Source: Hemibagrus wyckioides
Lineage: Eukaryota; Chordata; Actinopteri; Siluriformes; Bagridae
Direction: 5' to 3'
Length of the DNA stretch: 64,000 nt
NCBI RefSeq assembly: GCF_019097595.1
Contig: NC_080722.1
Span: 15,415,630 to 15,479,629 of the forward strand
In this document: piece after piece, positions 51,255 to 62,504 of the stretch
How the letters are laid out: each line of letters opens with the position of its first letter
How positions within the stretch are numbered: the stretch's first letter is position 1
Position numbers and translations under genes: made by a program
Notes under the pieces: generated by a model
Databases searched by the model: none
The model's input: the letters and a program-made list of their open reading frames with translations, nothing else
What the model was told of the DNA's origin: nothing

Positions 51255-53785
51255 AAAACCATTTAGTCTAGAAAGTCATTCTTTCCATATTTGTTACTCG
51301 TCTGTGTTTAATTATCAAATTTCTTCCATATAAACCTGTTATAAATTACATACATGTTTGGAAAACAGTCATTTGTATGATTTACAGCATAAACACCTTA
51401 TTGTTTTTCATGCACTGCATAGGCTGGACCTGATTAGGCACGTGTTGGGAGTTCCTTCATGAGTAATTGTACACTGTGTTCTAGTATGTAACAAACACGA
51501 CAAACACAGAGGTCGTCTAGATTAAGTGATCTAAGAAAAGTATCCTTTATGGTATGAAGGAAGCCTAGGTAAACAAACAACATTGCTGGTCTATTTCAGT
51601 TACTGTAAAACTGAACAAAAAGCAACTAAAGCAAACACGTCCGACATAATGATTCTTTTGTGCAAACTCTTTCTCTATCACTTATTGTAAAGTCCTGCTA
51701 GACATTCCAAAGTGCAACCAAACCTCCGTTTCCAAATTGCAGCACATTGTTTATTAAGGCCTCACTGAGAGACAGGCTTAGCATGCGGGAGAGAGAATTC
51801 TTCACAACACTTTGAAAAGAATGATAAACACACTGCCGTTCAAATATACTTTGACTTTCTTTATTTGTGTTCTCTTTTTGTTAGGAAATTCACTATTATT
51901 TCATATAGAACAATAATGGCTATTATTTTATATTAAAAAAGAGGTTGCATAAATAATTTAAATGTTGAAATTCAAAAATAAATATACAGTTCATTCTTTG
52001 TAGGAGTCTCTTTCAGGATTGGAGAGGGTTGCAATCCTTCCTGCAGTACTCATTTGAAGGGATTTGTACCAACAGACCAGGTAAGTACATTATGTCCAGT
52101 CTGGATATACATGGCAATTTGGCTTACATGACAAGTAAAAAAAACCTTCCAGTTTCTTTTTCAAACATACAATTGAAAAAAAGAAGCAAACACAGTTAGT
52201 TATGTATTGAAAACAGAGATGGGAAGCCACAGGGAAAAAGTTCTGGAGTTGAACAATGTCCGGACATAGTGAAATATTCTTCATTAGATATACTGGAGGC
52301 GAGACACTTGCATTGGATGTGACAGGCAAATGTCTGGCTTGGGATTCCACAGCTCTCCTACTGTACATCCTGTGTAATATCAACATGTGATTACATCCAG
52401 AGTTCAGTCCCGTATTTCATGTATGTCTCTTAAAGCTCCCCTATGGATGTTTGAGGAATTGATTCTTTGGGCAGCTCCAATTGTTAAAAGCACACTTGCT
52501 TTTCACGGCTTCGCTGGAGGACGTTGTCGTTCTGACAGGTCATTTTTCATCCAGAGCTGAAGTCAATTTCCAATTAATTTCACAGCATATTTGTAAAGCT
52601 TATACATTGCATAATATAACGGATGCTTTTTATAATTAAATGGTATACTGAGATTACATGTAGTTGTACATGCTGATTGTTGTTTTAATGTCCTTGCGTT
52701 CAAATCTCACTGTTATTACAATTAGATAACCATTAACACTACTTAGCTACTCCAACTGGCCAAAAAGCTCCAAATGGTTTCCAGAGAACGGGGGCGGTGA
52801 AGTAAAGTGCTCTGCCCCTAAGGTAACAACAGGCACAATTGTTGTGGATTCCTACATGCATGTGGGCCCCCTTTTTCTGCTATTCAAACAAACAGGAACT
52901 GACCATGTCTAGAGGAAATGGCTTTTTATGACTCAAATCCTAAACACAGGAATGGGTCTATTTAGTAATTAAGACAGGACAGAGGAACAGTGTTTGCTGC
53001 TCTTGGCCCTAACAGACTTAGCTCGTAGAGTGCTGACATAACCATTCCCAATTTCTGTCACTGATAGTGGGCTTGGCTCCAGCTGACAGTTCCTATAAGG
53101 TCTCTTCTGGTAAGGTAAGGCTGTGGGAATTCAGCACCACGGCCTGTCAGATGAGTTCCTTGCATGTGACCAGGGTTAAGAATGCTGGATTTCAGCGATG
53201 TGTCACCAGCAGCACGTTTTCTGAGCCCAGCACTCCTGGACAGCTGGATCATGAGCTGCAGCACACCCGAAAGAGATGACTTCATTTCAGCTATACAAAC
53301 ATTCACCTCTGCCATAAGCTTGCAGCTTTGCTGATGTAGGATTTGGTCATGGTTATACTCATTAACTTTGGTGTCAATGTTCATCTTGATCACACTTATA
53401 ATGAACTTCATGAAAATTAGATCATGAGCTTTCCACAGGAATACTGTGAATACACAGTACAAACCATCACATTCCCTATACTGGTCTCCCACAACTACAA
53501 ACCTTATTTTAAGAAAATGTCCAACAGTGGGTTTTTTTTGTTGTCAAACATCTCAGTTATTGGAATAATTCGAGCTCAATTGGCCAAGCAAAGTTTGTGA
53601 CTTGTGAAACTCAGCAAAACTCAGAAACTCGCTGATCTCATTAAATGGTGAATATGCCAAGAAATACTTCAGCCAGGTTGTTATTTCTATTTATGTATGT
53701 ATATGTGTATGTATTTGAGTGTGTGTGGGTGTGAGAGAGACAGACAGAGTCTTTGTATGAGGTCACATACATGGGGGGCTGCCTC
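51255..53785. other. Region 3' of sost, including its 3' UTR
   Basis: The sost 3' UTR must extend from 53785 leftwards. AATAAA-type signals on the minus strand occur at 51866-51861 and 51754-51749, and an ATTAAA occurs near 52688, but the end cannot be fixed by eye. A GT/TATG-rich tract lies at 53690-53735. A 144-codon reverse frame at 53058-53492 has no recognisable domain. Confidence 0.4.
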
Positions 53786-54201
53786 TCAGTAAGAGTTGCT
53801 GCTGATAGTAGGCTCTCTGCTTCGGCTCCGTGTTTGCTGGAGACGTGCACGCTTCTTGTTGTGCCGTTTTCTTTGAGAAGTCAGATCCTTGGCATCTGAC
53901 TGGTTGTGGTGTCGGGTGAAACGCTTGCACTTGCAGGAGGTCACCACTCGAATTTTGTAGGTCCGGCTCTTGCCGTTAGGGCAGTGGAGCTGCACACGCT
54001 GCACGCGGTAGTGTGCTGGAATGCAGCGGAAGTCAGACGAACTGCGCCACCACTTGCTCCGAAGGATGGAGTTGAGCATCAGGTGAGCAGGCAGGCACTG
54101 GCCTGAACACACAAGCTCATTCACTGGCTTGGCACTACGACATGAACCATCAGTGATGTAGCGGGTAGAACGCAGCTCTCGGCAGCTCATCTCAGAGGCT
54201 T
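53786..54201 (-). CDS. sost: Sclerostin, coding exon 2 (cystine-knot domain)
   Basis: Codes residues 79-216 of sclerostin, a secreted Wnt antagonist that binds the first propellers of LRP5/6 (and LRP4) and restrains bone formation. The acceptor is TTTGTGTAG|AA after a good pyrimidine tract; the stop is TGA at 53788-53786. All eight cystine-knot cysteines are present at residues 85, 99, 110, 114, 138, 152, 168 and 170. The Asn-X-Ile motif of loop 2, which family knowledge assigns to LRP contact, reads N-S-I at 122-124. A second N-glycosylation sequon, N-Q-S, is at 178-180. The last ~30 residues are very basic ([10 protein letters not shown] and an RSRSR stretch), matching the heparin-binding tail. 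The paralogue sostdc1 is less likely given exon 1 and synteny. Full protein length is 216 residues, against 213 in human. Confidence 0.96.
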
Positions 54202-56676
54202 CTACACAAAGACAAGAGGCAAGAGAGAAAATAAGTACACTGTGGTACATCTGCTGTTAATGAAATTTTTAGTAAATCATGTTTTTTTATTATAGGTTTT
54301 AGTTGCATTACTCCTATCACTGAAAAAAAAAATCAGTTCATGGATTAAAATGATTATGTATTTAAATTAAGAGCAGAATATCCACTTAAATAAAATAAGT
54401 GCAAAAAAATGAATAGACAGAATGGTAACTTTATATTAAACTAATTAAATTGAAATATGTACATTTAAATTTACAAATTTAATCGCATTAACAAGGACAT
54501 TATATCAATGTTAACATTACATACTTTACTTAAGTGCTACTTAAGAAATTGTGCTCTGAATTTTAGTTTGATTATTCATGAACTACTTTTACACTGCAGT
54601 AGAGAAATCAATTCTGCTAAGCTTTTAAAGTTCAAAAGCACTCGTACAAGTGATTGAAATTAATCTTGATTAATTGTTGTAAAGAGGAATGTGAATGTGA
54701 GTTTTTCAGCTGGAGGCCAAGATAGAAAGCTATTGTTCAATTCTCAGTGACACCACGCTAAATTACCATATAGGATACTGGAAGGGCGAGCTCAAAAATG
54801 ATACTGCTGAGAGATTTGTTTCCTTCTGCAACTCAACTCAAAGAGAAACAACAAAGGATTTATGTGTGTGATGAGTTCATGTTTTCCCTCTTCTCGTTCT
54901 CAGAGAACCCGATCTGTTTTATGAAGGCCCAGTGATACCGCTCCCCTTCAAAATGCGAAGGAACTGGAGGTCAGCCAGAGAGAGGTGAGCATATTCAGCA
55001 TGACCCCATACTGTCCACTAGGGACTGCACACACCCCACCTCTCAGGAATGGACATGGGCTGTGTGATGGACCCTTTAGACAATCTTCTGCCTTGTTTCT
55101 GTTTATGACAGTAATAAAATTCTAAAGTTACAGATACATTTACAAATATGATTTGTTTTCTTGTTTGTTTCTAAATTTAATCAAGTTTATGTAATTCACT
55201 TTTTTTTCCTTATTTTTGACATGACTTGGTTTAACTTTCCTTGTTAAGCATCATTTTTAGGGGGGGCTGTAAAAAATATCTTTCTATTCTGTTAAACTGT
55301 TTATTTGAAATCATATAGTATCGATATAAATATTCCAGCTAATGTAACCCCCATGTTGAAGCATTAAATTAATAAAAGGTCACTAACAACACTACGATAC
55401 TGACAGCCACAATTCAGGTGAAAAGATCACGTAGCACAGAGATTACCACAGGGTCTATTAACCACAGGTGGGAATCATTCACTAAAGCGCCATTGCATTT
55501 AAATAACAATTTTAAAATACCCTTAAGAAATGCTCTAACCAACTCCATTCGATTCTGCTTGGAAACATACTGATGCAATTAGATAGTTATGTGGACCTTG
55601 ACTAATTGTGTAACTGAGCGGAAATCACACAAAACATTGAGTTATCAGTGCATCACCTGATTGCAACACACAGACTCATACATTCCTTGATCTCAGCTTT
55701 GCATGTTTCCTCACTAGTCATTCATGTGCAACCTCAAAATCCAAAAGGTAATTTAAATCGAATACTATCACTTAAATGTCTGGGAGCTAGAGAACATTTT
55801 CCATCTATTAGAAAAAAAGAAGAAAAATATGAAGTGTGCAGGGAAGATGTAAAGCCATAATGACTGCTAAACCATCTGTAAATTACACGAGACTATCAGA
55901 TGTAGTCCTCAGCAGTTGTTACTGTTGTGCTTTTTATATTGTAGCATTTATTTTTTTCTTAGTTGTTCTTTTTTTTATTTCGATTACATCTTTAAGACAC
56001 TTGGCAAAGTTTTTACTTTGCAAGTCTTCGGTTCATTGGTTGTCCCTCTGAGGAAACCATTAATTTTTCTAACCTTACAACAGAGCAACAGAGACTATCC
56101 CTGTTAGAAAAGGCTCTAAAGTAGAAGCCTTTCACAAAGCTAAGAATTACTTTATATTCATTAATATACCAAAAAAAATGTCAAAGAATACTTTTTCAAA
56201 GGGTTTAGGATTCTCTGAGCAGCGGGATGGTTGCCGAGTAAAATTGTTTGGACAGTTCAGGACAGTCTAACACGTTTTGAAATTCCTATTTGGGGCCACA
56301 AAAGCCAAGTCCTGTCAAATGGTTAAGATTAAACTCAAACACTCTTTATCAAAAAAGTCTAAAAGCAGCAAATAGTGAAAAAAATATGTTTAAATACAAT
56401 TAAAACTGAACTGAACAAATTTCAACCAGTTAGACCAATGTTTTAAAATAAAGGAGTATTTAAGTCCTAATGAATAAGAGTTACATCCCTGGCAAGTGGA
56501 ATAACTTTTAGTGAAGCAGCAAAAATAAATTAAACGATCTGTAAATAAATAAAAATATAAATAATGTAAATACTCAATTTAAACAGTGAAAATCTCAGCC
56601 TTTGTTCATCTTATCCAGCTTTTTCTAATTTGAGTGCCAACAGGTAGAGAAGGTGGATTTCCAAGCAAATACTTGC
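54202..56676 (-). other. sost: sost intron 1, apparent GC-AG intron (2475 bp)
   Basis: The only splice solution that keeps the frame uses a GC donor: TATG|GCAAGT at 56677/56676, joined to TTTGTGTAG|AAGCC at 54202/54201. Both sides are phase 1, the same phase as the human SOST intron as I recall it. The nearby GT four bases further in (GGCAA|GTATTT) would shift the frame and meet TGA after three codons. GCAAGT is the strong consensus of the GC donor class. The interior is AT-rich with no gene seen. Confidence 0.8.
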
Positions 56677-56911
56677 CATATGTAGGGCTGTTATCTGACT
56701 GCCTCCTGCCCCCGTTTTTGGCTTCGTTCATCGTGTTGTTGTTAGATGGCTGAAGTCGGTGATCTGGATGTGCTGTGTGGCTGGTGTACTCCGGGATCAA
56801 CTCCGTAGCGCCGTTCTTTAACTCTCTCCATCCTTCGGCTGTGGCGCTCAGGCAGCCCTGCAGCAGCAGCAGCACTGCGCTCCGGTACATCACCACCCAG
56901 TTCACCTGCAT
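56677..56911 (-). CDS. sost: Sclerostin, coding exon 1 (signal peptide and N-terminal arm)
   Basis: Codes residues 1-78 plus the first base of codon 79. The start is the ATG at 56911-56909; no ATG occurs upstream in this frame before the putative promoter, and the -3 base is G. Residues 1 to about 25 form a signal peptide with a hydrophobic core (AVLLLLQGCL). Next comes the sclerostin signature GWRELKNGATELIPEYT at 27-43, then NNNTMNEAKNGGRR at 57-70, which contains the N-glycosylation sequon N58-N-T and aligns with the human N-terminal arm. The exon ends in phase 1 before a GC donor. The single-intron structure matches vertebrate SOST. Expression is expected in skeletal cells from family knowledge; the sequence itself shows only a compact promoter. 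Confidence 0.95.
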
Positions 56912-57098
56912 GACTGACACACTAACACTGCAAGCGAGCTCACACACTAACACACCAACACTGCACTGAGGCAAACCTCGCAGAACAGAACTTCACTGAA
57001 CTCTCTGAGCTCTCCCATCCGGGAGCCGTTTAAGTAGCTCAGTCTCCGCGCGAGCCTCGTAATTAACCGGCCCGCGCAGTGGGAGGATCCGCTCACTC
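56912..57098 (-). promoter_or_regulatory. sost: sost core promoter and 5' UTR
   Basis: A CpG-richer stretch upstream of the start codon. On the minus strand a TATA-like CTTAAA lies at 57034-57029, which would place transcription start near 57000-57005 and give a 5' UTR of about 90 nt. A homeodomain-type TAATTA sits about 25 bp further upstream near 57064. The TATA assignment is a judgement from position. Confidence 0.5.
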
Positions 57099-57133
57099 AC
57101 ACACACACACACACACATACACACACACACACG
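57099..57133. repeat. (AC)n microsatellite abutting the sost promoter
   Basis: AC run of about 35 bp with single interruptions, roughly 100 bp upstream of the predicted sost transcription start. Confidence 0.95.
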
Positions 57134-57235
57134 CACATTCTGATATGAGAAGAAGGAGGAGCACGAAGGGAAATGAAGAAACCTTACAGGTTTTTTATTC
57201 TCGTTGGGTACTGAGGCCCATTATTGCGTCCCAAA

Positions 57236-57345
57236 ACTCACATATCCAGTCATATCTCCACTGACATTTCCATTCATATCTTCACTCACATCTCCACTCA
57301 TATCTCCTATCTCCCCTCACATCTATTTCCACTTACATCAGAAGC
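57236..57345. repeat. Degenerate minisatellite of CATATCTYCACT-like units
   Basis: Loose tandem repetition of blocks such as CATATCTCCACT, CATATCTTCACT and CACATCTCCACT over about 110 bp. Strongly pyrimidine-biased and not coding. Confidence 0.7.
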
Positions 57346-57349
57346 TGAT

Positions 57350-58815
57350 GAAGGACATCTATTACATATATGATTGTCAATATGATTTAATTTATTTTTG
57401 CAAAGGAAACCTTTCTTTCACATCCAAATATTGTTTTTTATTATTGACCACTAACCATAACTATTCACATATATTTAAAATACATATATATCATGCTACT
57501 ACAAATGAATACCATATTTTTTACTGTATATGTGTGCATTGTTTTAACCTCAAAAAATGTTAAAAAGACTTCCAGTATAGTTTGTATTTATGTGAAAGCC
57601 TCTTCTATAGCCACAAGAAGATCTTGGTGAGTGGTTTGTACTTGAACCACACAATAACCCACAGGTTATTTGTCAGTCAGATGCTGACATAAACATGCTA
57701 TGTGGTACAGTAAAATGTGGTTTAAGCTATACCCCATCTGTTAGTCATTACAGTACTCATTCACCTATTTATTTCATTAAATGGAAATTGTTGCTGTTTT
57801 GTTTTCGTTCTTTAAACTAATAGGCCTATGACTCTTATGTATGATATTCAGTGATTAGTGCTGTTATTAGACTGATCACTTATTCTTAAAAATATTAAAG
57901 CCATAACTATAATCTTATAAGCATCAAGTCAAAATGCAGATTGTTATGGTACTATAAAAAAAACTCAACTGTAGATATTTTGCCATATAATTACCTTGGG
58001 CCAGATAACTCATTTGTACAAATACTGCCCTCTTGAGGGAACCCAAACAAGCAAAAGTTGCAAACAAAAAAAAAAACATTTCAAGTCACGTTGGCTAAAA
58101 AAACCTTCTTTGTTGATCGAAACCTCATGTCATTATGCCTTGTTTATAGCTTTTTTAATGAAAGAAATTAACAGACAGGGTTTATTTCCATGTTTTATTT
58201 AGCTAGACAATAAACGAAACACATATTGTGCATCAGATGGTTTTCTGAATCTGATCAGATAGTAACTTTGCAAACTTTCTGTGTCTCTGTCCCTCTGCTG
58301 TGTAGCATTTTCTTATTATAAATGAGAGGCTGAAAGGGAAAAGGGGAGTGTTTGTGACTCCTCATCTGTTATTCTTGTCATCATGACAGAAGGGAATGTT
58401 CACACAGTACACACTTCCACTCTGATTGCTTGTTCTTTGGCACACTATATCTCTGGCACACTATGGTTTGCGGATGAAAACGCTTTATCATTATATCTGA
58501 TTATATCTGATATGTCTGATATGCATGTTTTATCATTATGTCTGATTATGGATTAAAATAACTTTCAAAATGGTCCAGCCACACAGAGCAAGTATTTCAC
58601 TACCTTGGACTGACAGCAGACAAACTTTTAGACAAATAGACTACTAGCAGCTATTCTAGAGGGAAGCACTGTGATAAAACTGGATACTGCCAAATATCTG
58701 ACTGTTCCTTTGTGCTTTTCCTCTCATTTCTTGATGTAGACTTGTTTTTAAAAAATAAACAAAATTTATTCAGTGAACAAAAAAAAGGTTTATTTTTTTA
58801 ACCTTTGACCACTGG
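57350..58815. other. Intergenic AT-rich sequence upstream of sost
   Basis: No gene is supported. A short degenerate duplication of TTATCATTATRTCTGATTAT is visible at about 58487 and 58532, with TCTGATAT units between. Confidence 0.55.
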
Positions 58816-58820
58816 GTACT

Positions 58821-59012
58821 TTGAGTTTCTCCCACAGACCAAAGACCTAAGTACATTGTAGGCCGTAATGTGCGAATGGGTGTGTGATTGTGTGTGACTG
58901 TGTCCTGCAATAGGTCCAGGGTGTCCCCCGGAGTCGTCCGTGATAGACTCCAGGCTTCCCATGACCCTGTGTAAGATTATTAGAATTGTAATACAGAAAA
59001 TATATAAATGGA
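58821..59012 (+). repeat. SINE/LINE-tail-like repeat, copy 5
   Basis: 3' half of the family: TTTCTCCCACAGACCAAAGA, CTGCAATAGGTCCAGGGTG, TGATAGACTCCAGGCTTCCC and ATGACCCTGTG blocks. Same orientation as copies 1-4. Confidence 0.75.
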
Positions 59013-59411
59013 CTGAACATTTGATGTCACAAATCTTTTTAAGATTTCATATCAATATGCATATAATTTTCATCTTAAATTATTCACTTATTTTTTAAAA
59101 ATTGGATCTCTGTGATTTTACCAGGTGTGTTAGTAAGCAATAAATTGTACACTTGGACGGTGCACATTCTGTCCTGAAATATTTTATTTTACTTTACTTC
59201 ATGTTCCAAAAGTCCAGAGGCTGAAATTCCACTATACACACAGAACCCATGAAACTAATATAATTTGTTGGTTCTTTCCTGTTTTTAAAGATTAAGCAAT
59301 ATAGTTCATCCAGGTTACAATAGTTGGAGTATTTATGTTTGGCTCCTGTGTAACATACAATAATTTTACATATAATCATGAAATTGCATGTTTGTTAAAA
59401 ATAAAATAGTT

Positions 59412-59412
59412 C

Positions 59413-59474
<62 letters not shown>
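59412..59474. repeat. (GAAA)n microsatellite
   Basis: Perfect AAAG array of about 63 bp. Confidence 0.98.
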
Positions 59475-59554
59475 GAGCTAAACGAATCTGGTCAGCATCA
59501 TCTTAAAAGCTAAATACTAGCCATCTTTCACTACTCAGTCTGTGCTCCATGTAA

Positions 59555-59720
59555 TTTGAGTTTAGTTCAGCTGCGGTTTTACTGTGGAATTCAGCAAACC
59601 TCACAGCCCGCGAGGTCCTGTGTGTAAACCACCATGATTTCACTCTGCCAGCTCAAATGAAGCCACAGGTGCTATTCATAGAAGCTCCACTAATTAGCTA
59701 GCAAATTATTCTCTCCAAAT
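59555..59720. promoter_or_regulatory. Candidate conserved element upstream of sost
   Basis: High-complexity block about 2.7 kb upstream of the sost start, with a consensus RUNX-type TGCGGTTTT near 59571 and a homeodomain-type CTAATTAG near 59690. No frame or repeat explains it. Regulatory function is inference. Confidence 0.25.
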
Positions 59721-60108
59721 GTGCTCAAGTCCTCAAAGTGTTCTTATAAGAACATAAAGTGCAATGAACATTATCTTTTCCCTAAATAATGGGGTGACCT
59801 CTTGTTAGCATATTTAGCCCCATAAATGTTATCCACACTGGGATTTACAGCAAAGAGGTTTTTATGAAATAAAAATGTTTGGGGTCGATCCCAAGAATCA
59901 TGTAATATTTCTTGATTCCTTTTCATCAGGACTTTGTTAAAGTCCAGATCACAGCGTTCTGTACCAGCTTGAGTCCAGAATTTTGAAGTGTGATTTTACA
60001 CAGAAACATTTCTCACGCCCTGAAATTCCCATGTTCTTTGGGTTTTGCATCATCTGATCTTTGTCATGTTTCCTTACCCTTTCTAATAGAGGGGAGTTAA
60101 GATGTTGG

Positions 60109-60110
<2 letters not shown>

Positions 60111-60141
<31 letters not shown>
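60111..60141. repeat. (TG)n microsatellite
   Basis: TG run of about 31 bp; both strands give artefactual frames. Confidence 0.95.
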
Positions 60142-60142
<1 letters not shown>

Positions 60143-62458
60143 TGCAAGCGGACCATGGTGCAGTATATTTGCTTTATTAGCTACATACTGCAGTGATACT
60201 CTGAAGAACAAGTGTGTCAGTGAAGTCTCAGTTGGGACTGCAAAGTTATCCTCTTGTACTTCATCAATCAAAGAATGCTATAAATCTTTCAGCAAAAAAA
60301 AACGTAATGTAGTTTGTAGGACATCCATTGTAAACGGATAGTCAAGATAACACCCTGTTCATATTGAGAAAACATTAATTAATTATGTGTGAGTATGATT
60401 TTCTTGACCTATTATTCCTACTTTCATTGGGTGTCATTTTTGTTGTGAACTTGTTTGATAGCCCAACAGCTTGGCTATAGTTACAGCAGCACATAATCTT
60501 TTGCAGACTATGACTCATACAATCAAGGAGGCCAGCTGAAAACAAAGGCAGTACACACTGACGTGTACTTTTGATGACAGGAAGGTGCAACAGCACACAT
60601 GTGGAATGTCATATTTTCCCCAGAATTGTAGAGGAAGGTGCATTAATTAAGCATGAAAGCCTAAACAACTTCATCTGGTGAACATGCGTAATTTATGTGG
60701 CTTATCCGAGGGAGCTAAAAAAGAAAATATTTCAAGCACTGTTTTGAAAAAGCTTCACAAGTTTGCTTTTTACAGGATTTATAAAACTAGATAACAAGCA
60801 TGTGAAAATAATCTTGGTCTCAGGTGTGTAATCCTATAAAGGCTAATTATAAACAGAGCTAATAAATGGGGTCATGGATCTGTCATGTGACAGCCACTGA
60901 AGATGGAGTCAGAAGAAAGATATTCGACACTGACTCAAGCCCAGAATAAAGAAGACAAAACCAGAGACTCAGCACTCGTTCCTGAGGGGAAAGGTTATTT
61001 TGAAATAATAAATATACCATCACAGCATTTTTTTTATTACACCTAGCTTTCTGACGTTATGACTGTTATATCTAGATTTAGATTTGGCCTTGTTTACTCT
61101 TTCTTGTGTTACTTGTGTACAGGCTGAAACTGCATACAATAATGTATATATTATGTAATATGTGCTGATCCCATTTTTTTTTACACAATGAAAGATGTTC
61201 ATCTCATGCAGTTTTTGTTTCATTCTCATTATGGCTATGTGTCAGGTTATAAGTAAAAACAGTTAAGCAATTTGTTTATAATAATTTGAATAATCTTATT
61301 GTAATCTTTAATTTATACAGCATTTCATTCAGTGAATTCATAACCTTAAACTAAATGTTTGAAATGCTGAAATGTATTTAATAAACATACATACTCAACT
61401 TATATAATGTAATATGTTATGTTATGATAAACATGATATATAGGACAATACAACAGAATAGGGCAGATTAAAGTAGTACCTTTCCCATCTGGATATAACC
61501 CCTTTTTTTCTTATTTTCTTCTCTAATTTTCAGCCCAGCCCTAATGTTAAGTGTACACACAAAGTGCTCAGACATGCTCTCCATCACCCAAAACATTTTT
61601 TCTGCATACTCCCAGTCCTGGCTTTGTATGTTTTAATGTAAGACAGCAAGAAATCCTGTTTCATGTGGTTGTTGTGTCTGTGTATAATTTAAGGTCATTA
61701 TGTTTGATCTCCCACAATAATCAAGCTGTGCTTTAGATGAATCTGCATCACGGTTGTGGGAGTCTATTATTACTACCTTTTGATACAGACATATTTCACA
61801 GAACAAATCGAAGAAAAAAATATTGAAAGAATTACAAGGCTTCCAACAAGGCCAGGAGTCCTCTAAAGTAAAGAGATAAAAGCCCAGTCTGTTTTGCTCC
61901 AAATACAAGTGCTCCCACCAGTATCACAAAACTGACTTGGACCCAAAGGAGCCATGCGGCCATATTTGACTGTTTCTGACATGACAGTTCCTTAATAAAT
62001 ATCAGGCGTGCTTGGCAAAGGCCTGCAGGATCGTCACAGTGCAGTAAAACAACAGAGCACACGGAGATGAAACGAGCAACACCACTGCGGGCGCAGGCGC
62101 TTGGAAGAGGATCTGAAGCCCATCCATTCCAAGCCCATTCTCTCCCCATATTTCCCAATAATTAGCACTGCTCTGCAGATGTTCCCCTTTTTTTCCTTTA
62201 GTTAAGTTTTCACAATAGGAGTGTGGCGTAGAATGAGACAAAAAAAAAATCATGTGCTTCTCATTTAATAGAGTCATTCGAGATGGATAAGGCTGAAAAA
62301 TAATTTCTTGTAAATGAGTTGTTTGTTTTTTGGTATTAATGCAGCTGAGGCTTTTGTCTTTTTGCTTCCTTGGTATATTGGATAGACAGACTGATCACGA
62401 TTAACATAAATATTAACAGAATTATAAATTATACATTTCACTTCTGATCTTAATCATT

Positions 62459-62504
62459 GTGTGTGTGTGTGTGGGTGTATATGTGTGTGTGTGTGTGTGT
62501 GTGT
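62459..62504. repeat. (TG)n microsatellite, interrupted
   Basis: Two TG blocks separated by GGTGTATA-like sequence. Confidence 0.95.

Noticed and set aside
56912..56974. In-frame extension upstream of the sost ATG
   Set aside because: It begins with TTG and contains no ATG; the first ATG at 56911 is followed by a proper signal peptide.
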